Below, in pieces: positions 55,710 through 64,000 of a stretch of 64,000 nt of DNA. The notes under the pieces were generated by a model. The model searched no databases and was not told the origin of the DNA. It was given only the letters and a program-made list of their open reading frames with translations. The position numbers and the translations under genes were made by a program. This stretch comes from Rubritepida flocculans DSM 14296 (GTDB taxonomy: Bacteria; Pseudomonadota; Alphaproteobacteria; Acetobacterales; Acetobacteraceae): positions 1-64,000 of the forward strand of contig NZ_AUDH01000011.1 in the NCBI RefSeq assembly GCF_000425365.1, given 5' to 3'. Each line of letters begins with the position of its first letter. Within the stretch, counting starts at the first letter, position 1.

Positions 55710-56786
55710 ATGAGCGGCGTCAGCAGGATCGGAGGCGCGCTGAGCGACCTTCTGGGCGGGTGGCGGGGGCGCGGGCGTCGCGCTGCCCGCGCGTCGAGGC
55801 CCGAAAAGGCCGCGGCCGTGGCCGCACCCGCGCCCCCGGTGCCGGAGGATTCCGCGCCGCGGCCCCCCGCACGGCGGCGCATCGCCACCATCGCGGAAAT
55901 GCACGCGGCCATCCGCCGGCTTCGGGAGGATCTGGCCCATGATCCCGTGGCGCTGGGGGCCGCCATGGCGGAGCTGGAGCTCGAGCCGCCGCCCGTCTGC
56001 GCCGAGCTGCGCGCGCTCGATCCCCTCGGCCCCGACTACGCGGCGCGCGCCTTCGCCCTGATGGCCGAATTGCGCGGCGCGCATGGCTTCAGCGCGCGGC
56101 GGGACGAGCGCATCGGGCATTCGCTGGCGGACCGCGATCTCTGGACCGGCCTCTCCCCCTGGGATCATCGCTCGCCGGCCTTCCTGGCCGAGATGTTCGA
56201 GTGCTACGCGGCCATGCTGCGCGAGATCGGCGCGCCGCCGGGCGCGCGGGTTCTCGAGTATGGCCCGGGCACGGGGCAGTTCCTGCTCTTCCTCGCGCGC
56301 ATCGGCTACCAGTGCCACGCGGTGGACGTGGAGCCCGAGTATCTGCGGGTGATTCGCGCTCAGGCGCGCGCGATGCGCCTTCCGGTGCGGCTGGAGCGCG
56401 GCCTTTTCGGCGAGGGCTTCGCCGGCGAAAGCTTCGACGCCATCATCTTCTTCGAGGCCTTCCACCACGCGCGCGACTTCATGGGCCTGCTGCGCCACCT
56501 GCGCGGGCGGCTCAACCCCGGCGGCCGGCTGATCCTCTGCGGCGAGCCGATGGTGCCCGACGGCATGGTGGACGGCCCCGTGCCCTATCCTTGGGGCCCG
56601 CGGCTCGATGGCATGTCCATCGAGGCGATCCAGCGCGGCTGGACCGAGCTCGGCTACCAGGCGGGCTTCCTGCTCACCGCGCTGCAGCGCGCGGGCTGGG
56701 CGCCGCGGCTGGTGGCCCACCCCACCACTTTCCGGGCCCACATGATCGTCTCCACCGTCGCCGAGGACGCCGCCGATGCCGCATGA
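55710..56786 (+). CDS. SAM-dependent class I methyltransferase
   Basis: 358 residues. A basic, Pro/Ala-rich and probably disordered N-terminus (1-55) and a helical region (56-170) precede a Rossmann methyltransferase domain. SAM motif I is ARVLEYGPGTGQFLLFLARI near residue 180, acidic motif II is CHAVDVEPEYLRVI, and motif post-I is FDAIIFFEAFHHARDFMG, followed by LRGRLNPGGRLILCGEP. Substrate unknown; the HH and FEAFHH pattern resembles small-molecule methyltransferases. It overlaps the gor start by 11 bp, so both are in one operon. Confidence 0.87.
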   Translation: MSGVSRIGGALSDLLGGWRGRGRRAARASRPEKAAAVAAPAPPVPEDSAPRPPARRRIATIAEMHAAIRRLREDLAHDPVALGAAMAELELEPPPVCAELRALDPLGPDYAARAFALMAELRGAHGFSARRDERIGHSLADRDLWTGLSPWDHRSPAFLAEMFECYAAMLREIGAPPGARVLEYGPGTGQFLLFLARIGYQCHAVDVEPEYLRVIRAQARAMRLPVRLERGLFGEGFAGESFDAIIFFEAFHHARDFMGLLRHLRGRLNPGGRLILCGEPMVPDGMVDGPVPYPWGPRLDGMSIEAIQRGWTELGYQAGFLLTALQRAGWAPRLVAHPTTFRAHMIVSTVAEDAADAA

Positions 56787-58155
56787 CTTCGACCTTTTCG
56801 TGATCGGCGGCGGCTCGGGCGGCGTGCGGCTCGCGCGCATCGCCGCGGGGCATGGCGCGCGCGTCGCGATCGCCGAGGAGCGGTTCTGGGGCGGCACCTG
56901 CGTGAATGTCGGCTGCGTGCCGAAGAAGATCATGGTCAACGCCGCCGAATACGGCATGTGGGCCGAGGACGCGGCGGCCTTCGGCTGGCGCATCCACAAG
57001 GGCGGGCATGACTGGGCGAAGCTCGCCGCTGCGCGCGACGCCGAGGTGGCGCGGCTGTCGGGCATCTACGCCCGGCTGCTGGAGGGCGCGGGGGTGACGC
57101 GCTTCGACGCGCGGGCCCGTTTCCTCGACGCCAACACCCTCGATGTCGGCGGCCGGCGCGTCAGCGCCACGCGCATCGTCGTCGCCACGGGCGGACGGGC
57201 CACGCGCCTGCCCATCCCGGGCGCGGAGCTCGGCCTGATCAGCGACGACCTCTTCGCCCTGCAGGCGCTGCCGCGGCAGGTGGCGATCCTCGGCGCGGGC
57301 TACATCGCGCTGGAGTTCGCCTGCCTGCTGCACGGGCTGGGGGCGGAGGTGGAGGTGTTCCACCGCTCGCCCCAGGTGCTGCGCGGCTTCGACGAGGATC
57401 TGCGCCAGGCGGTGGCCGAGGGCATGGCGGCCCAGGGAATCCGGCTGGAGGGCGGGGTGAACGCCACGCGCCTCGCGCCGCTGCCCGGCGGGCGGGTGCT
57501 GCTCTCCCTCTCCAACGGCGCGGCGCGGGAGGTGGACGCGGTGTTCTTCTGCACCGGCCGCGCGCCCAACACCGAGGGGCTGGGGCTGGAGCAGGCGGGG
57601 GTGGCCGTCGCACCCTCCGGCGCGATTCCGGTGGACGAGGACCACGCCACCAACATCCCCCACATCTACGCCATCGGCGACGTGACGGACCGGCTGAACC
57701 TCACCCCCATGGCCACCGCCGTCGGCCATGCGCTGGCCGACACGCTGTTCGGCAACACCCCGCGCCGCGCCAGCTACGAGAACGTGCCCACCGCCATCTT
57801 CACCTCGCCGCCCGCCGCCACGGTCGGGCTCTCGGAGGAGGCGGCGGCGAAGCGCGGCCCGGTGGACATCTACGTCACCCGCTTCACGCCCATGCGCCAC
57901 ACCATCAGCAGGCGCGAGGGCCGGCGCACGCTGATGAAGCTCGTGGTGGACCAGCGCACGCAGCGCGTGCTGGGCGCGCATATGGTGGGCGAGGACGCGC
58001 CGGAGATCATGCAGGGCATCGCCATCGCCGTGGTGATGGGCGCGACCAAGCAGGATTTCGACCGCACCATCGGCATCCATCCGACCGCGGCGGAGGAGTT
58101 CGTCACGCTGCGCACGCGCACCCGGGTCGCGGGCGCGGCGGAGGCGGCCGAGTAG
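56776..58155 (+). CDS. gor: Glutathione reductase
   Basis: 459 residues of the class I pyridine nucleotide disulfide oxidoreductases. The FAD motif is LFVIGGGSGGVRLARIAAGH, and the redox pair lies in GGTCVNVGCVPKKIMVNAAE. The NAD(P) fold shows VAILGAGYIALEFACLLHGL followed by HRSPQVLRGFD, whose Arg favours NADPH. The C-terminal catalytic His is in GIHPTAAEEFVTLR. The VGCVPKK form and the absence of mercuric or lipoamide features point to glutathione reductase. It keeps glutathione reduced; glutathione synthetase is encoded at 25 kb. Confidence 0.93.
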   Translation: MPHDFDLFVIGGGSGGVRLARIAAGHGARVAIAEERFWGGTCVNVGCVPKKIMVNAAEYGMWAEDAAAFGWRIHKGGHDWAKLAAARDAEVARLSGIYARLLEGAGVTRFDARARFLDANTLDVGGRRVSATRIVVATGGRATRLPIPGAELGLISDDLFALQALPRQVAILGAGYIALEFACLLHGLGAEVEVFHRSPQVLRGFDEDLRQAVAEGMAAQGIRLEGGVNATRLAPLPGGRVLLSLSNGAAREVDAVFFCTGRAPNTEGLGLEQAGVAVAPSGAIPVDEDHATNIPHIYAIGDVTDRLNLTPMATAVGHALADTLFGNTPRRASYENVPTAIFTSPPAATVGLSEEAAAKRGPVDIYVTRFTPMRHTISRREGRRTLMKLVVDQRTQRVLGAHMVGEDAPEIMQGIAIAVVMGATKQDFDRTIGIHPTAAEEFVTLRTRTRVAGAAEAAE

Positions 58156-58211
58156 CCATCGGCCGCGCCCTGCCTTAATCTCGCCGCGTTCGTTTCACTG
58201 GAGCAGCGACC

Positions 58212-59597
58212 ATGGCGCGCGACTGGCGCCCCGATTCCTGGCGGCAGATGCCCATCCGGCAGGTGCCCGAATACCCCGATCCGGCCGCGCTGGCGGCGAT
58301 GGAAGCCAAGGTCGCGACCTTTCCGCCGCTGGTCTTCGCGGGCGAGTGCGAGCGGCTCAAGGCCGCGCTGGCCGAGGCCGGCCGCGGCCAGGCCTTCGTG
58401 CTGCAGGGCGGCGACTGCGCCGAGAGCTTCGCCGACTTCAACGCCAACACCATCCGCGACACCTTCAAGGTGCTGCTGCAGATGGCCGTGGTGCTGACCT
58501 TCGGCGCCGGCATGCCGGTGGTGAAGCTCGGCCGCATGGCGGGGCAGTTCGCGAAGCCCCGCTCCTCCGACGTCGAGACGCGGGAGGGGACGACGCTGCC
58601 CTCCTATCGCGGCGACATCATCAACGGCGCCGAGTTCACGCCCGAGGCCCGCGTGCCCGATCCGCGGCGGATGGAGTTCGCCTATCTGCAATCCGCCGCC
58701 ACGCTGAACCTGCTGCGCGCCTTCGCCACCGGCGGCTTCGCCGACCTGCACCAGGTGCACCGCTGGAACCTCGACTTCGTGGCGCGCAGCCCGCTCGCGG
58801 ACCGCTACGAGGGCCTCGCCTCGCGCATCGACGAGACGCTCTCCTTCATGGCCGCCTGCGGCATGAACAGCGACAACGCGCCGCAAATCCGCGAGACGGC
58901 CTTCTACACCAGCCATGAATCCCTGCTGCTGCCCTACGAGCAGGCGCTGACGCGCGAGAGCAGCACGCATCTGGGCCGCACCTATGCGTGCTCGGCGCAT
59001 TTCCTCTGGATCGGCGACCGCACGCGGCAGCCCGACGGCGCGCATGTGGAGTTCCTGCGCGGCGTGGCGAACCCCATCGGCATGAAGGTCGGCCCCTCCA
59101 TGGACCCGGCCGAGCTGGTGCGGCTGACGGAAATCCTCAACCCGCGCAACGAGCCGGGCCGCCTCACCCTCATCTCCCGCATGGGCGCGGAGAAGGTGGA
59201 GGCCAAGCTGCCGCCGCTGGTGCGCGCGGTGCGGGCGGCCGGGCGCGAGGTGGTGTGGCTGTGCGATCCGATGCACGGGAACACCACCACCCAGAACGGC
59301 TTCAAGACGCGCAGCTTCGAGGCGATCCTGGAGGAGGTGCGCCGCTTCTTCGACGCCATGGCGGCCGAGGGCGCGGTCGCCGGCGGCGTGCATGTGGAGA
59401 TGACGGGGCGCGACGTGACGGAATGCGTGGGCGGCGCGCAGAGGCTCACGGCGGCCGATCTCGCCTCCAACTACGCCACCTTCTGCGACCCGCGGCTGAA
59501 CGCCGAACAGTCGCTGGAGCTCGCCTTCCTCATCGCCGAGGAGCTGAAGGCCAATCGCGCCCGGCCCGAGCGCCTGCCCGCGCGGGCGGCGCAGTAG
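58212..59597 (+). CDS. aroG: Class II 3-deoxy-7-phosphoheptulonate (DAHP) synthase
   Basis: 461 residues, the plant-like/class II form that starts the shikimate pathway by joining phosphoenolpyruvate and erythrose 4-phosphate. Diagnostic runs are [19 protein letters not shown] at the N-terminus, [20 protein letters not shown] (metal-binding Cys), [19 protein letters not shown] and [19 protein letters not shown] (His). Start ATG 58212, with GGAGCAG as ribosome binding site. It is followed after 4 bp by the nicotinate phosphoribosyltransferase gene, suggesting a shared transcript. Confidence 0.96.
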   Translation: MARDWRPDSWRQMPIRQVPEYPDPAALAAMEAKVATFPPLVFAGECERLKAALAEAGRGQAFVLQGGDCAESFADFNANTIRDTFKVLLQMAVVLTFGAGMPVVKLGRMAGQFAKPRSSDVETREGTTLPSYRGDIINGAEFTPEARVPDPRRMEFAYLQSAATLNLLRAFATGGFADLHQVHRWNLDFVARSPLADRYEGLASRIDETLSFMAACGMNSDNAPQIRETAFYTSHESLLLPYEQALTRESSTHLGRTYACSAHFLWIGDRTRQPDGAHVEFLRGVANPIGMKVGPSMDPAELVRLTEILNPRNEPGRLTLISRMGAEKVEAKLPPLVRAVRAAGREVVWLCDPMHGNTTTQNGFKTRSFEAILEEVRRFFDAMAAEGAVAGGVHVEMTGRDVTECVGGAQRLTAADLASNYATFCDPRLNAEQSLELAFLIAEELKANRARPERLPARAAQ

Positions 59598-59601
59598 CGC
59601 G

Positions 59602-60741
59602 ATGGGCGAGGCGGAGATCGCGGCGCGGACGGACAGCTACTTCAACCGCACGCGCCGGATCGTGGAGAAGTTCGGCGATGCGCGCGTCACCTACGCGGTG
59701 TTCCTGCGCCGCCCCGTGGTCTGCGCCCCGCGCCTCGCGCTCGAGTTCCTGCAGGGCGTCTCCCGCGCGCGCGGCACGCCCTTCGAGCTCGACCTGAAAT
59801 ACGCCGAGGGCGAATGGGTCGGCGCGGGCGATCCGCTGCTCTACATCACCGGCTCCTTCGCCGCGCTCGCGGATCTGGAGACGCTCTACCTGCAGAAGCT
59901 CGGGCCCGCCTGCGTGGCCGCGCACAACGCCTATCAGATGTGCCTCGAGCTGCCGCAGACCGCCTTCCTCGCCATGGAGGCGCGGCACTGCGCGGGCCAT
60001 GAGATGCAGGAGATGATGGCCTATGCCGCCTCGGTGGGCAGCGCGGCGGCGCGGCGCGAGGGGGCGCGCGGCTTCATCGGCAACGCAAACGACGCCACCG
60101 CCCACTGGTTCGGCGAGGCGCGCGGCCGCGGCACCATGCCGCACGCGCTGATCGGCTACGCCGGCGGCACGGTGCGCGCGGCCGAGATGTTCCACGAGAC
60201 CTTCCCGGACGAGGACATGACCGTTCTCGTGGACTATTTCGGCCAGGAGGTGACCGACAGCCTCGCCGTCTGCCGCCGCTTCCCCGAGATGGCGGCGGCG
60301 GGGCGGCTCGCCGTGCGGCTCGACACCCATGGCGGGCGCTTCCTCGAGGGGCTCGACCCGGCGGAGAGCTACGCGGTGCTCGAGCGCCACGCCCCCGGCG
60401 CCATCCGCCGCTACCGCAGCGAGACGGAGCTGCGCCATCTGGTGGGCACCGGCGTTTCGGCCGCCGCGGTGTGGCGCATGCGCGAGGCGCTGGACGAGGC
60501 CGGCTTCCCGAAGGTGCGCATCGTCGCCTCCTCCGGCTTCAACGTGCAGAAATGCCGCGTGATGGCCGAGGCGCGCGCGCCGCTGGACGTGGTGGGCACG
60601 GGCAGCTTCATCCCCGAGATCTGGAGCGAGACCTACGCCACCGCCGACATCGTGGAGTACGACGGCGTGCCGCGCGTGAAGGTCGGGCGCGAGTTCCTGC
60701 TGCGCAGGAACGGCCAGCGCCGCGGCGGGAATGGCGGGTGA
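59602..60741 (+). CDS. pncB: Nicotinate phosphoribosyltransferase
   Basis: 379 residues. The N-terminus AARTDSYFNRTRRIVEKFGD is characteristic of the bacterial nicotinate phosphoribosyltransferase branch. The barrel domain contains RRYRSETELRHLVGTGVSAA and VRIVASSGFNVQKCRVM, with phosphate-binding loop VVGTGSFIPEIWSE. It makes nicotinate mononucleotide from nicotinate and PRPP for NAD salvage. The NAD synthetase gene follows, so the two form an NAD module. Its TGA is the left end of SAR copy J. Confidence 0.88.
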   Translation: MGEAEIAARTDSYFNRTRRIVEKFGDARVTYAVFLRRPVVCAPRLALEFLQGVSRARGTPFELDLKYAEGEWVGAGDPLLYITGSFAALADLETLYLQKLGPACVAAHNAYQMCLELPQTAFLAMEARHCAGHEMQEMMAYAASVGSAAARREGARGFIGNANDATAHWFGEARGRGTMPHALIGYAGGTVRAAEMFHETFPDEDMTVLVDYFGQEVTDSLAVCRRFPEMAAAGRLAVRLDTHGGRFLEGLDPAESYAVLERHAPGAIRRYRSETELRHLVGTGVSAAAVWRMREALDEAGFPKVRIVASSGFNVQKCRVMAEARAPLDVVGTGSFIPEIWSETYATADIVEYDGVPRVKVGREFLLRRNGQRRGGNGG

Positions 60742-60866
60742 TGCGGCCGGGCCAATGGCCCGCCGCATCGCGCAAGCCGGCTTGGCGGGCGGCGGCGTGC
60801 CGGAACGATGCCATGCCGGCGGCCGCGCTGCAGCCTCGGCGGCCAACGCAAGCGGCTGCCGCTACG
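60739..60866 (+). repeat. SAR repeat copy J
   Basis: Starts at the nicotinate phosphoribosyltransferase stop (TGATGCGGCCGGGCC). The left arm pairs GATGCGGC-GGGCC with GGCCC-GCCGCATC around an AAT loop. The linker GCAAGCCGGCTTGGCGGGCG and the right part, GCCATGCCGGCGGCCGCGCT ... AGCGGCTGCCGCTAC, follow. The middle hairpin is absent, as in F and H. It separates two functionally linked NAD genes. Confidence 0.75.
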
Positions 60867-60915
60867 GGGCCGCGCCCGCGTTGACCGGCCGCCCCGCGCT
60901 GCCTAGGTGCTGCCC

Positions 60916-62580
60916 ATGACCGACCGCCTCCGCATCGCGCTCGCGCAGATGAACCCGCATGAGGGCGCGCTGCGCGCCAACGCCGCGAAGATCCGCGCGC
61001 TGCGCGCCGAGGCCGCCGCCCGGGGCGCGGATCTGCTGGTGACGCCCGAGTTCTCCATCGCCGGCTACCCGCCCGAGGATCTCGTGCTCAAGCCCGCCTT
61101 CCGCGCCATGTGCGAGGCCGAGATCGAGGCGCTCGCCGCCGAGACGGCCGATGGCGGCCCGGGCGTCATCGTCGGCGGCCCATGGAAGGAGGGCGAGAAG
61201 CTCTACAACGCCGCCTTCCTGCTCGATGGCGGGCGCATCGTCGCGCGCCGTGCGAAGCACGAGCTGCCGAACTACGGCGTCTTCGACGACAAGCGCGTCT
61301 TCGACGCGGGCCCCGCGCCGGGCCCCGTGGCGTTCCGCGGCGTGCGCCTCGGCCTGATGATCTGCGAGGACTGGTGGTTCCCCGCCGTCTGCGAGACGCT
61401 GGTGGAGAGCGGGGCGGAGCTGCTCATCGCCATCAACGGCTCGCCCTTCGAGCTGGACAAGGGCGAGCGCCGCATCGACCTCGCCGTGGCGCGGGTGGTG
61501 GAGACGGGGCTGCCCTTCGTCTTCCTGAACCAGATCGGCGGGCAGGACGAGCTGGTGTTCGACGGCGCCTCCTTCGTGCTCAACGCCGACCGCGCGCTGG
61601 CGCTGCGCCTGCCCTCCTTCGCCGAGACGCTCGCCGTGACGGACTGGACGCGGGAGGCCGGGGAGTGGCGCTGCGCGCCGCAGCCGCTGGCGCAGCCGCT
61701 CGGCCATGAGGCGCAGATCTACGCGGCGATGATGCTCGGCCTGCGCGACTATGTGGAGAAGAACGGCTTTCCGGGCATCGTGCTCGGCCTCTCGGGCGGG
61801 ATCGATTCCGCCCTCTCCGCCGCCGTCGCCGCCGATGCGCTGGGGCCGGAGCGCGTGCGCGCGGTGATGCTGCCCTCGCCCTACACCAGCGCCGAGAGCC
61901 TGGAGGACGCGGCCGCCTGCGCGCGGCTGCTCGGCATCCGCTACGACACGGTGCCCATCGGCCCGGCGATGGAGGCCTTCCACGGCATGCTCGCGCCGCT
62001 CTTCGGCAACCGCCCGCCCGACATCACGGAGGAGAACATCCAGTCGCGCATCCGCGGCGTGACGCTGATGGCGCTCAGCAACAAGTTCGGCGAGATGCTG
62101 CTGACCACCGGCAACAAGAGCGAGATGAGCACCGGCTACGCCACCATCTACGGCGACATGTGCGGCGGCTATTCCGTGCTGAAGGACGTGTACAAGACCG
62201 ATGTCTTCGCCGTCAGCCGCTGGCGCAACGCGCATGTGCCGCCGGACGCGCGCGGCCCCGCAGGCCCCGTGATGCCCGAGCGCGTGATCACCAAGCCGCC
62301 CAGCGCCGAGCTCAAGCCCGGCCAGAAGGACCAGGACACGCTGCCGCCCTATGATGTGCTGGACGCGATCCTGCAGGGCCTCGTCGAGGAGGAGCTCTCG
62401 GTCGAGGAGCTGGTGGCGCGCGGGCATGAGCGCGCGCTGGTGCTGCGCGTCTGGCGCATGCTCGACCGCGCGGAATACAAGCGCCGCCAGGCCCCGCCGG
62501 GCGTGAAGATCGGCCGCCGCGCCTTCGGGCGCGACCGGCGCTACCCCATCACCAACGGCTTCACGGGGCTGATCGCGTGA
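60916..62580 (+). CDS. nadE: Glutamine-dependent NAD+ synthetase
   Basis: 554 residues. The N-terminal carbon-nitrogen hydrolase domain supplies ammonia: Glu in VTPEFSIAGYPPEDLVLKP, Lys in KHELPNYGVFDDKRVFDAG and Cys in LGLMICEDWWFPAVCE. The C-terminal ATP-pyrophosphatase domain has LGLSGGIDSALSAAVAADAL (PPi loop) and TTGNKSEMSTGYATIYGDMC. The two-domain form converts deamido-NAD to NAD. ATG 60916 (MTDRLRIALAQMNPHEGAL) was chosen over the upstream in-frame codon at 60907. It overlaps the next gene as GTGA. Confidence 0.96.
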   Translation: MTDRLRIALAQMNPHEGALRANAAKIRALRAEAAARGADLLVTPEFSIAGYPPEDLVLKPAFRAMCEAEIEALAAETADGGPGVIVGGPWKEGEKLYNAAFLLDGGRIVARRAKHELPNYGVFDDKRVFDAGPAPGPVAFRGVRLGLMICEDWWFPAVCETLVESGAELLIAINGSPFELDKGERRIDLAVARVVETGLPFVFLNQIGGQDELVFDGASFVLNADRALALRLPSFAETLAVTDWTREAGEWRCAPQPLAQPLGHEAQIYAAMMLGLRDYVEKNGFPGIVLGLSGGIDSALSAAVAADALGPERVRAVMLPSPYTSAESLEDAAACARLLGIRYDTVPIGPAMEAFHGMLAPLFGNRPPDITEENIQSRIRGVTLMALSNKFGEMLLTTGNKSEMSTGYATIYGDMCGGYSVLKDVYKTDVFAVSRWRNAHVPPDARGPAGPVMPERVITKPPSAELKPGQKDQDTLPPYDVLDAILQGLVEEELSVEELVARGHERALVLRVWRMLDRAEYKRRQAPPGVKIGRRAFGRDRRYPITNGFTGLIA

Positions 62581-62972
62581 GCATCGAGGGGCGCGACATC
62601 CTGGGCGGGGCCGAGGGCGTCTCGGTCGCCATCCGCGACCTCTCCGGCGCGAACGGCGCGGAACCCATCGAGGTGGTGCGCGGCTTCACCTCGCTCGCCC
62701 ACGCCAACGCCTTCGCGCGCCGGCGCGTGCGCGACTCCATCGAGCTCTGCCGCGCCCCGGGCATGACGGCGGAGCAGCTCCGCGACGCCTGGTTCGCCTT
62801 CGGCGAGGACGCGGTGGTGCAGGGCGCGGCCGAAGGCGCCTGGACCAGCGCGAGCGAACTCGCCGCCTTCCTCGCCACGCGCTGCCGCGATGCGGAGGAG
62901 CGCAACTGGCGCGTGCTCGATCCGCGCAACGACGCGAACGAGGACGAGGACGAGGACGAGGAGGGGGCATGA
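62577..62972 (+). CDS. Small protein of unknown function with acidic tail
   Basis: 131 residues, family not recognised. The first 100 residues look like a compact alpha/beta domain (IRDLSGANGAEPIEVVRGFT, then ANAFARRRVRDSIELCRAPG). The last 12 residues are almost purely acidic (NEDEDEDEE), encoded by a tandem GAGGAC hexanucleotide repeat near 62940-62965. It begins with GTG overlapping the nadE stop and its TGA overlaps the gltX ATG. Double coupling means it is translated as part of a nadE - gltX transcript. No membrane or signal segment is present. Confidence 0.65.
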   Translation: MSIEGRDILGGAEGVSVAIRDLSGANGAEPIEVVRGFTSLAHANAFARRRVRDSIELCRAPGMTAEQLRDAWFAFGEDAVVQGAAEGAWTSASELAAFLATRCRDAEERNWRVLDPRNDANEDEDEDEEGA

Positions 62973-64000
62973 AGCTCCGCTTCGCGCCCTCGCCCACCGG
63001 GCATCTCCATGTCGGCAACGCGCGCATCGCGCTCGCCAACTGGCTGATGGCGCGCCGGCACGGCGGCGAGATGTGGCTGCGCCTGGACGACACGGACACC
63101 CAGCGCTCCCGCCCCGAATACGCCCAGGCCATCGAGGAGGATCTGCGCTGGCTCGGCCTCGACTGGGACGGGATGCTGCGCCAGAGCGACCGCCTCGCCC
63201 TCTACGCCGCCGCGGCCGAGAAGCTGAAGGCGGGCGGCCACCTCTACCCCTGCCTGGAGAGCGAGGAGGAGCTGGCCTTCAAGCGCGAGCAGGCGCGCCG
63301 CCAGGGCCGCCCGCCCATCTACGACCGCGCCGCGCTGCGCATGACGGCCGAGCAGCTCGAGCGCGCGCGCGCCAACGGCAAGACGCCCTACTGGCGCTTC
63401 AAGCTCTCCGGCCGGACGGTGGAGTGGGAGGACGGCGTGCTGGGCCGCCGCGCGGTGAAGCTGCCCGCCCTGTCGGACCCCGTGCTGATCCGCGCCGATG
63501 GCAGCTTCCTCTACACCTTCACCAGCGTGGTGGACGACCTCGAGATGGGCGTCACCCATGTGGTGCGCGGCGAGGACCACGTGACCAACACGGGCATCCA
63601 GCTCGACATCCTGGCCGCGCTGGGCGGGGCGGAGGGGGCCATCCGCTTCGCGCATCTGCCGCTGCTGACGGATGCGGATGGCGGGCCGCTGTCCAAGCGC
63701 ATCGGCTCGCTCTCGCTGCGGCAGCTGCGGCGCGACGGCATCGAGCCCGCGGCCATCACCGGCTATCTCGCGGGGCTCGGCACCTCGCGCGATCCCTACC
63801 CGGCCGCGCCGCGGGCGCTGGTGGAGGGGTTCGAGCTCTCGGCCGTCTCGCACGCCTCGCCGCGCTTCGATCCGCGACAGATGCTCGCGCTCAACCGCCG
63901 GCTGCTGCACGCCATGCCCTTCGAGGCCGCGCGCCCCCGCCTGCCCGAGGGCGCGGGGCCCGAGTTCTGGGAGGCGGTGCGCGGCAATCTCGACACGCTG
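62969..64000 (+). CDS. gltX: Glutamyl-tRNA synthetase (3' end beyond window)
   Basis: 344 codons visible, cut by the window edge. It charges tRNA with glutamate. The class I HIGH-type motif is FAPSPTGHLHVGNARIALAN at the N-terminus and the KMSKS-type motif is GGPLSKRIGSLSLRQLRRDG near residue 235. Catalytic-domain run WLRLDDTDTQRSRPEY is conserved. The LSKRIGSLS variant is the form I associate with alphaproteobacterial glutamyl-tRNA synthetases, some of which also charge tRNA-Gln; whether this one does is not shown. Start ATG overlaps the preceding stop as ATGA. Confidence 0.93.
   Translation, partial: MKLRFAPSPTGHLHVGNARIALANWLMARRHGGEMWLRLDDTDTQRSRPEYAQAIEEDLRWLGLDWDGMLRQSDRLALYAAAAEKLKAGGHLYPCLESEEELAFKREQARRQGRPPIYDRAALRMTAEQLERARANGKTPYWRFKLSGRTVEWEDGVLGRRAVKLPALSDPVLIRADGSFLYTFTSVVDDLEMGVTHVVRGEDHVTNTGIQLDILAALGGAEGAIRFAHLPLLTDADGGPLSKRIGSLSLRQLRRDGIEPAAITGYLAGLGTSRDPYPAAPRALVEGFELSAVSHASPRFDPRQMLALNRRLLHAMPFEAARPRLPEGAGPEFWEAVRGNLDTL

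Overview
The window is very GC-rich, densely coded DNA from an alphaproteobacterial chromosome. The gene content fits Acetobacteraceae such as Roseomonas, but that placement is inference. Supporting points are periplasmic Bug-type (TctC) solute receptors, a three-subunit molybdenum hydroxylase operon, class II DAHP synthase, a thrC / M16 protease / pmbA run, and an argJ-parvulin-secA neighbourhood. No tRNA, rRNA, CRISPR array or prophage was found. The only transposon sequence is the end of an IS630-type element cut by the left edge.

Layout: 0-6.3 kb holds the IS630 remnant, a Bug receptor, an MFS exporter, a universal stress protein, two alpha/beta-hydrolase-like proteins and an isoprenylcysteine-methyltransferase-like membrane protein. 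6.4-12.1 kb is a catabolic operon (FAD, 2Fe-2S and Mo subunits of a xanthine-oxidase-family enzyme, a crotonase-fold protein, a Bug receptor), followed by a convergent LysR gene. 13.2-22.6 kb is a minus-strand signalling block with two hybrid histidine kinases, an OmpR-type regulator, an HD-GYP protein, two pseudo-receivers (one fused to Hpt) and an exported GH8 glycanase. 22.9-32.2 kb carries exported amidohydrolase, glutathione synthetase, phosphoglycerate mutase, a TetR/DUF2306 pair with a clear operator, an MmgE/PrpD protein, a cyclic amidohydrolase and a Vat-type acetyltransferase.

32.3-49.5 kb holds a metallo-beta-lactamase-fold protein, YcgN, a DapA-family aldolase, a cupin, pmbA, an M16 protease, thrC, and gcvT-gcvH-gcvP behind a tandem glycine riboswitch. 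It continues with a cation/proton antiporter, an MFS protein, a CinA-type protein, a GNAT-NUDIX fusion and argJ. 49.5-64 kb contains a parvulin, a RidA-like protein, secA, a GNAT protein, a cyclase, a methyltransferase, glutathione reductase, DAHP synthase, nicotinate phosphoribosyltransferase, NAD synthetase, a small acidic-tailed protein and the start of gltX.

The most unusual signal is a dispersed, non-coding repeat family with about ten copies, called SAR here only as a label. The long copies are 100-170 bp and made of two or three nested hairpins. In most copies the left end begins with the TGA stop codon of the upstream gene (TGATACGG or TGATGCGG). Copies appear to have donated the 5' end of one gene, the 3' end of another, and the misleading 5' extension of a third. 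Further points of interest are an 11-codon ORF with a strong ribosome binding site coupled to the hydroxylase operon, and the cluster of receivers lacking their phospho-acceptor.
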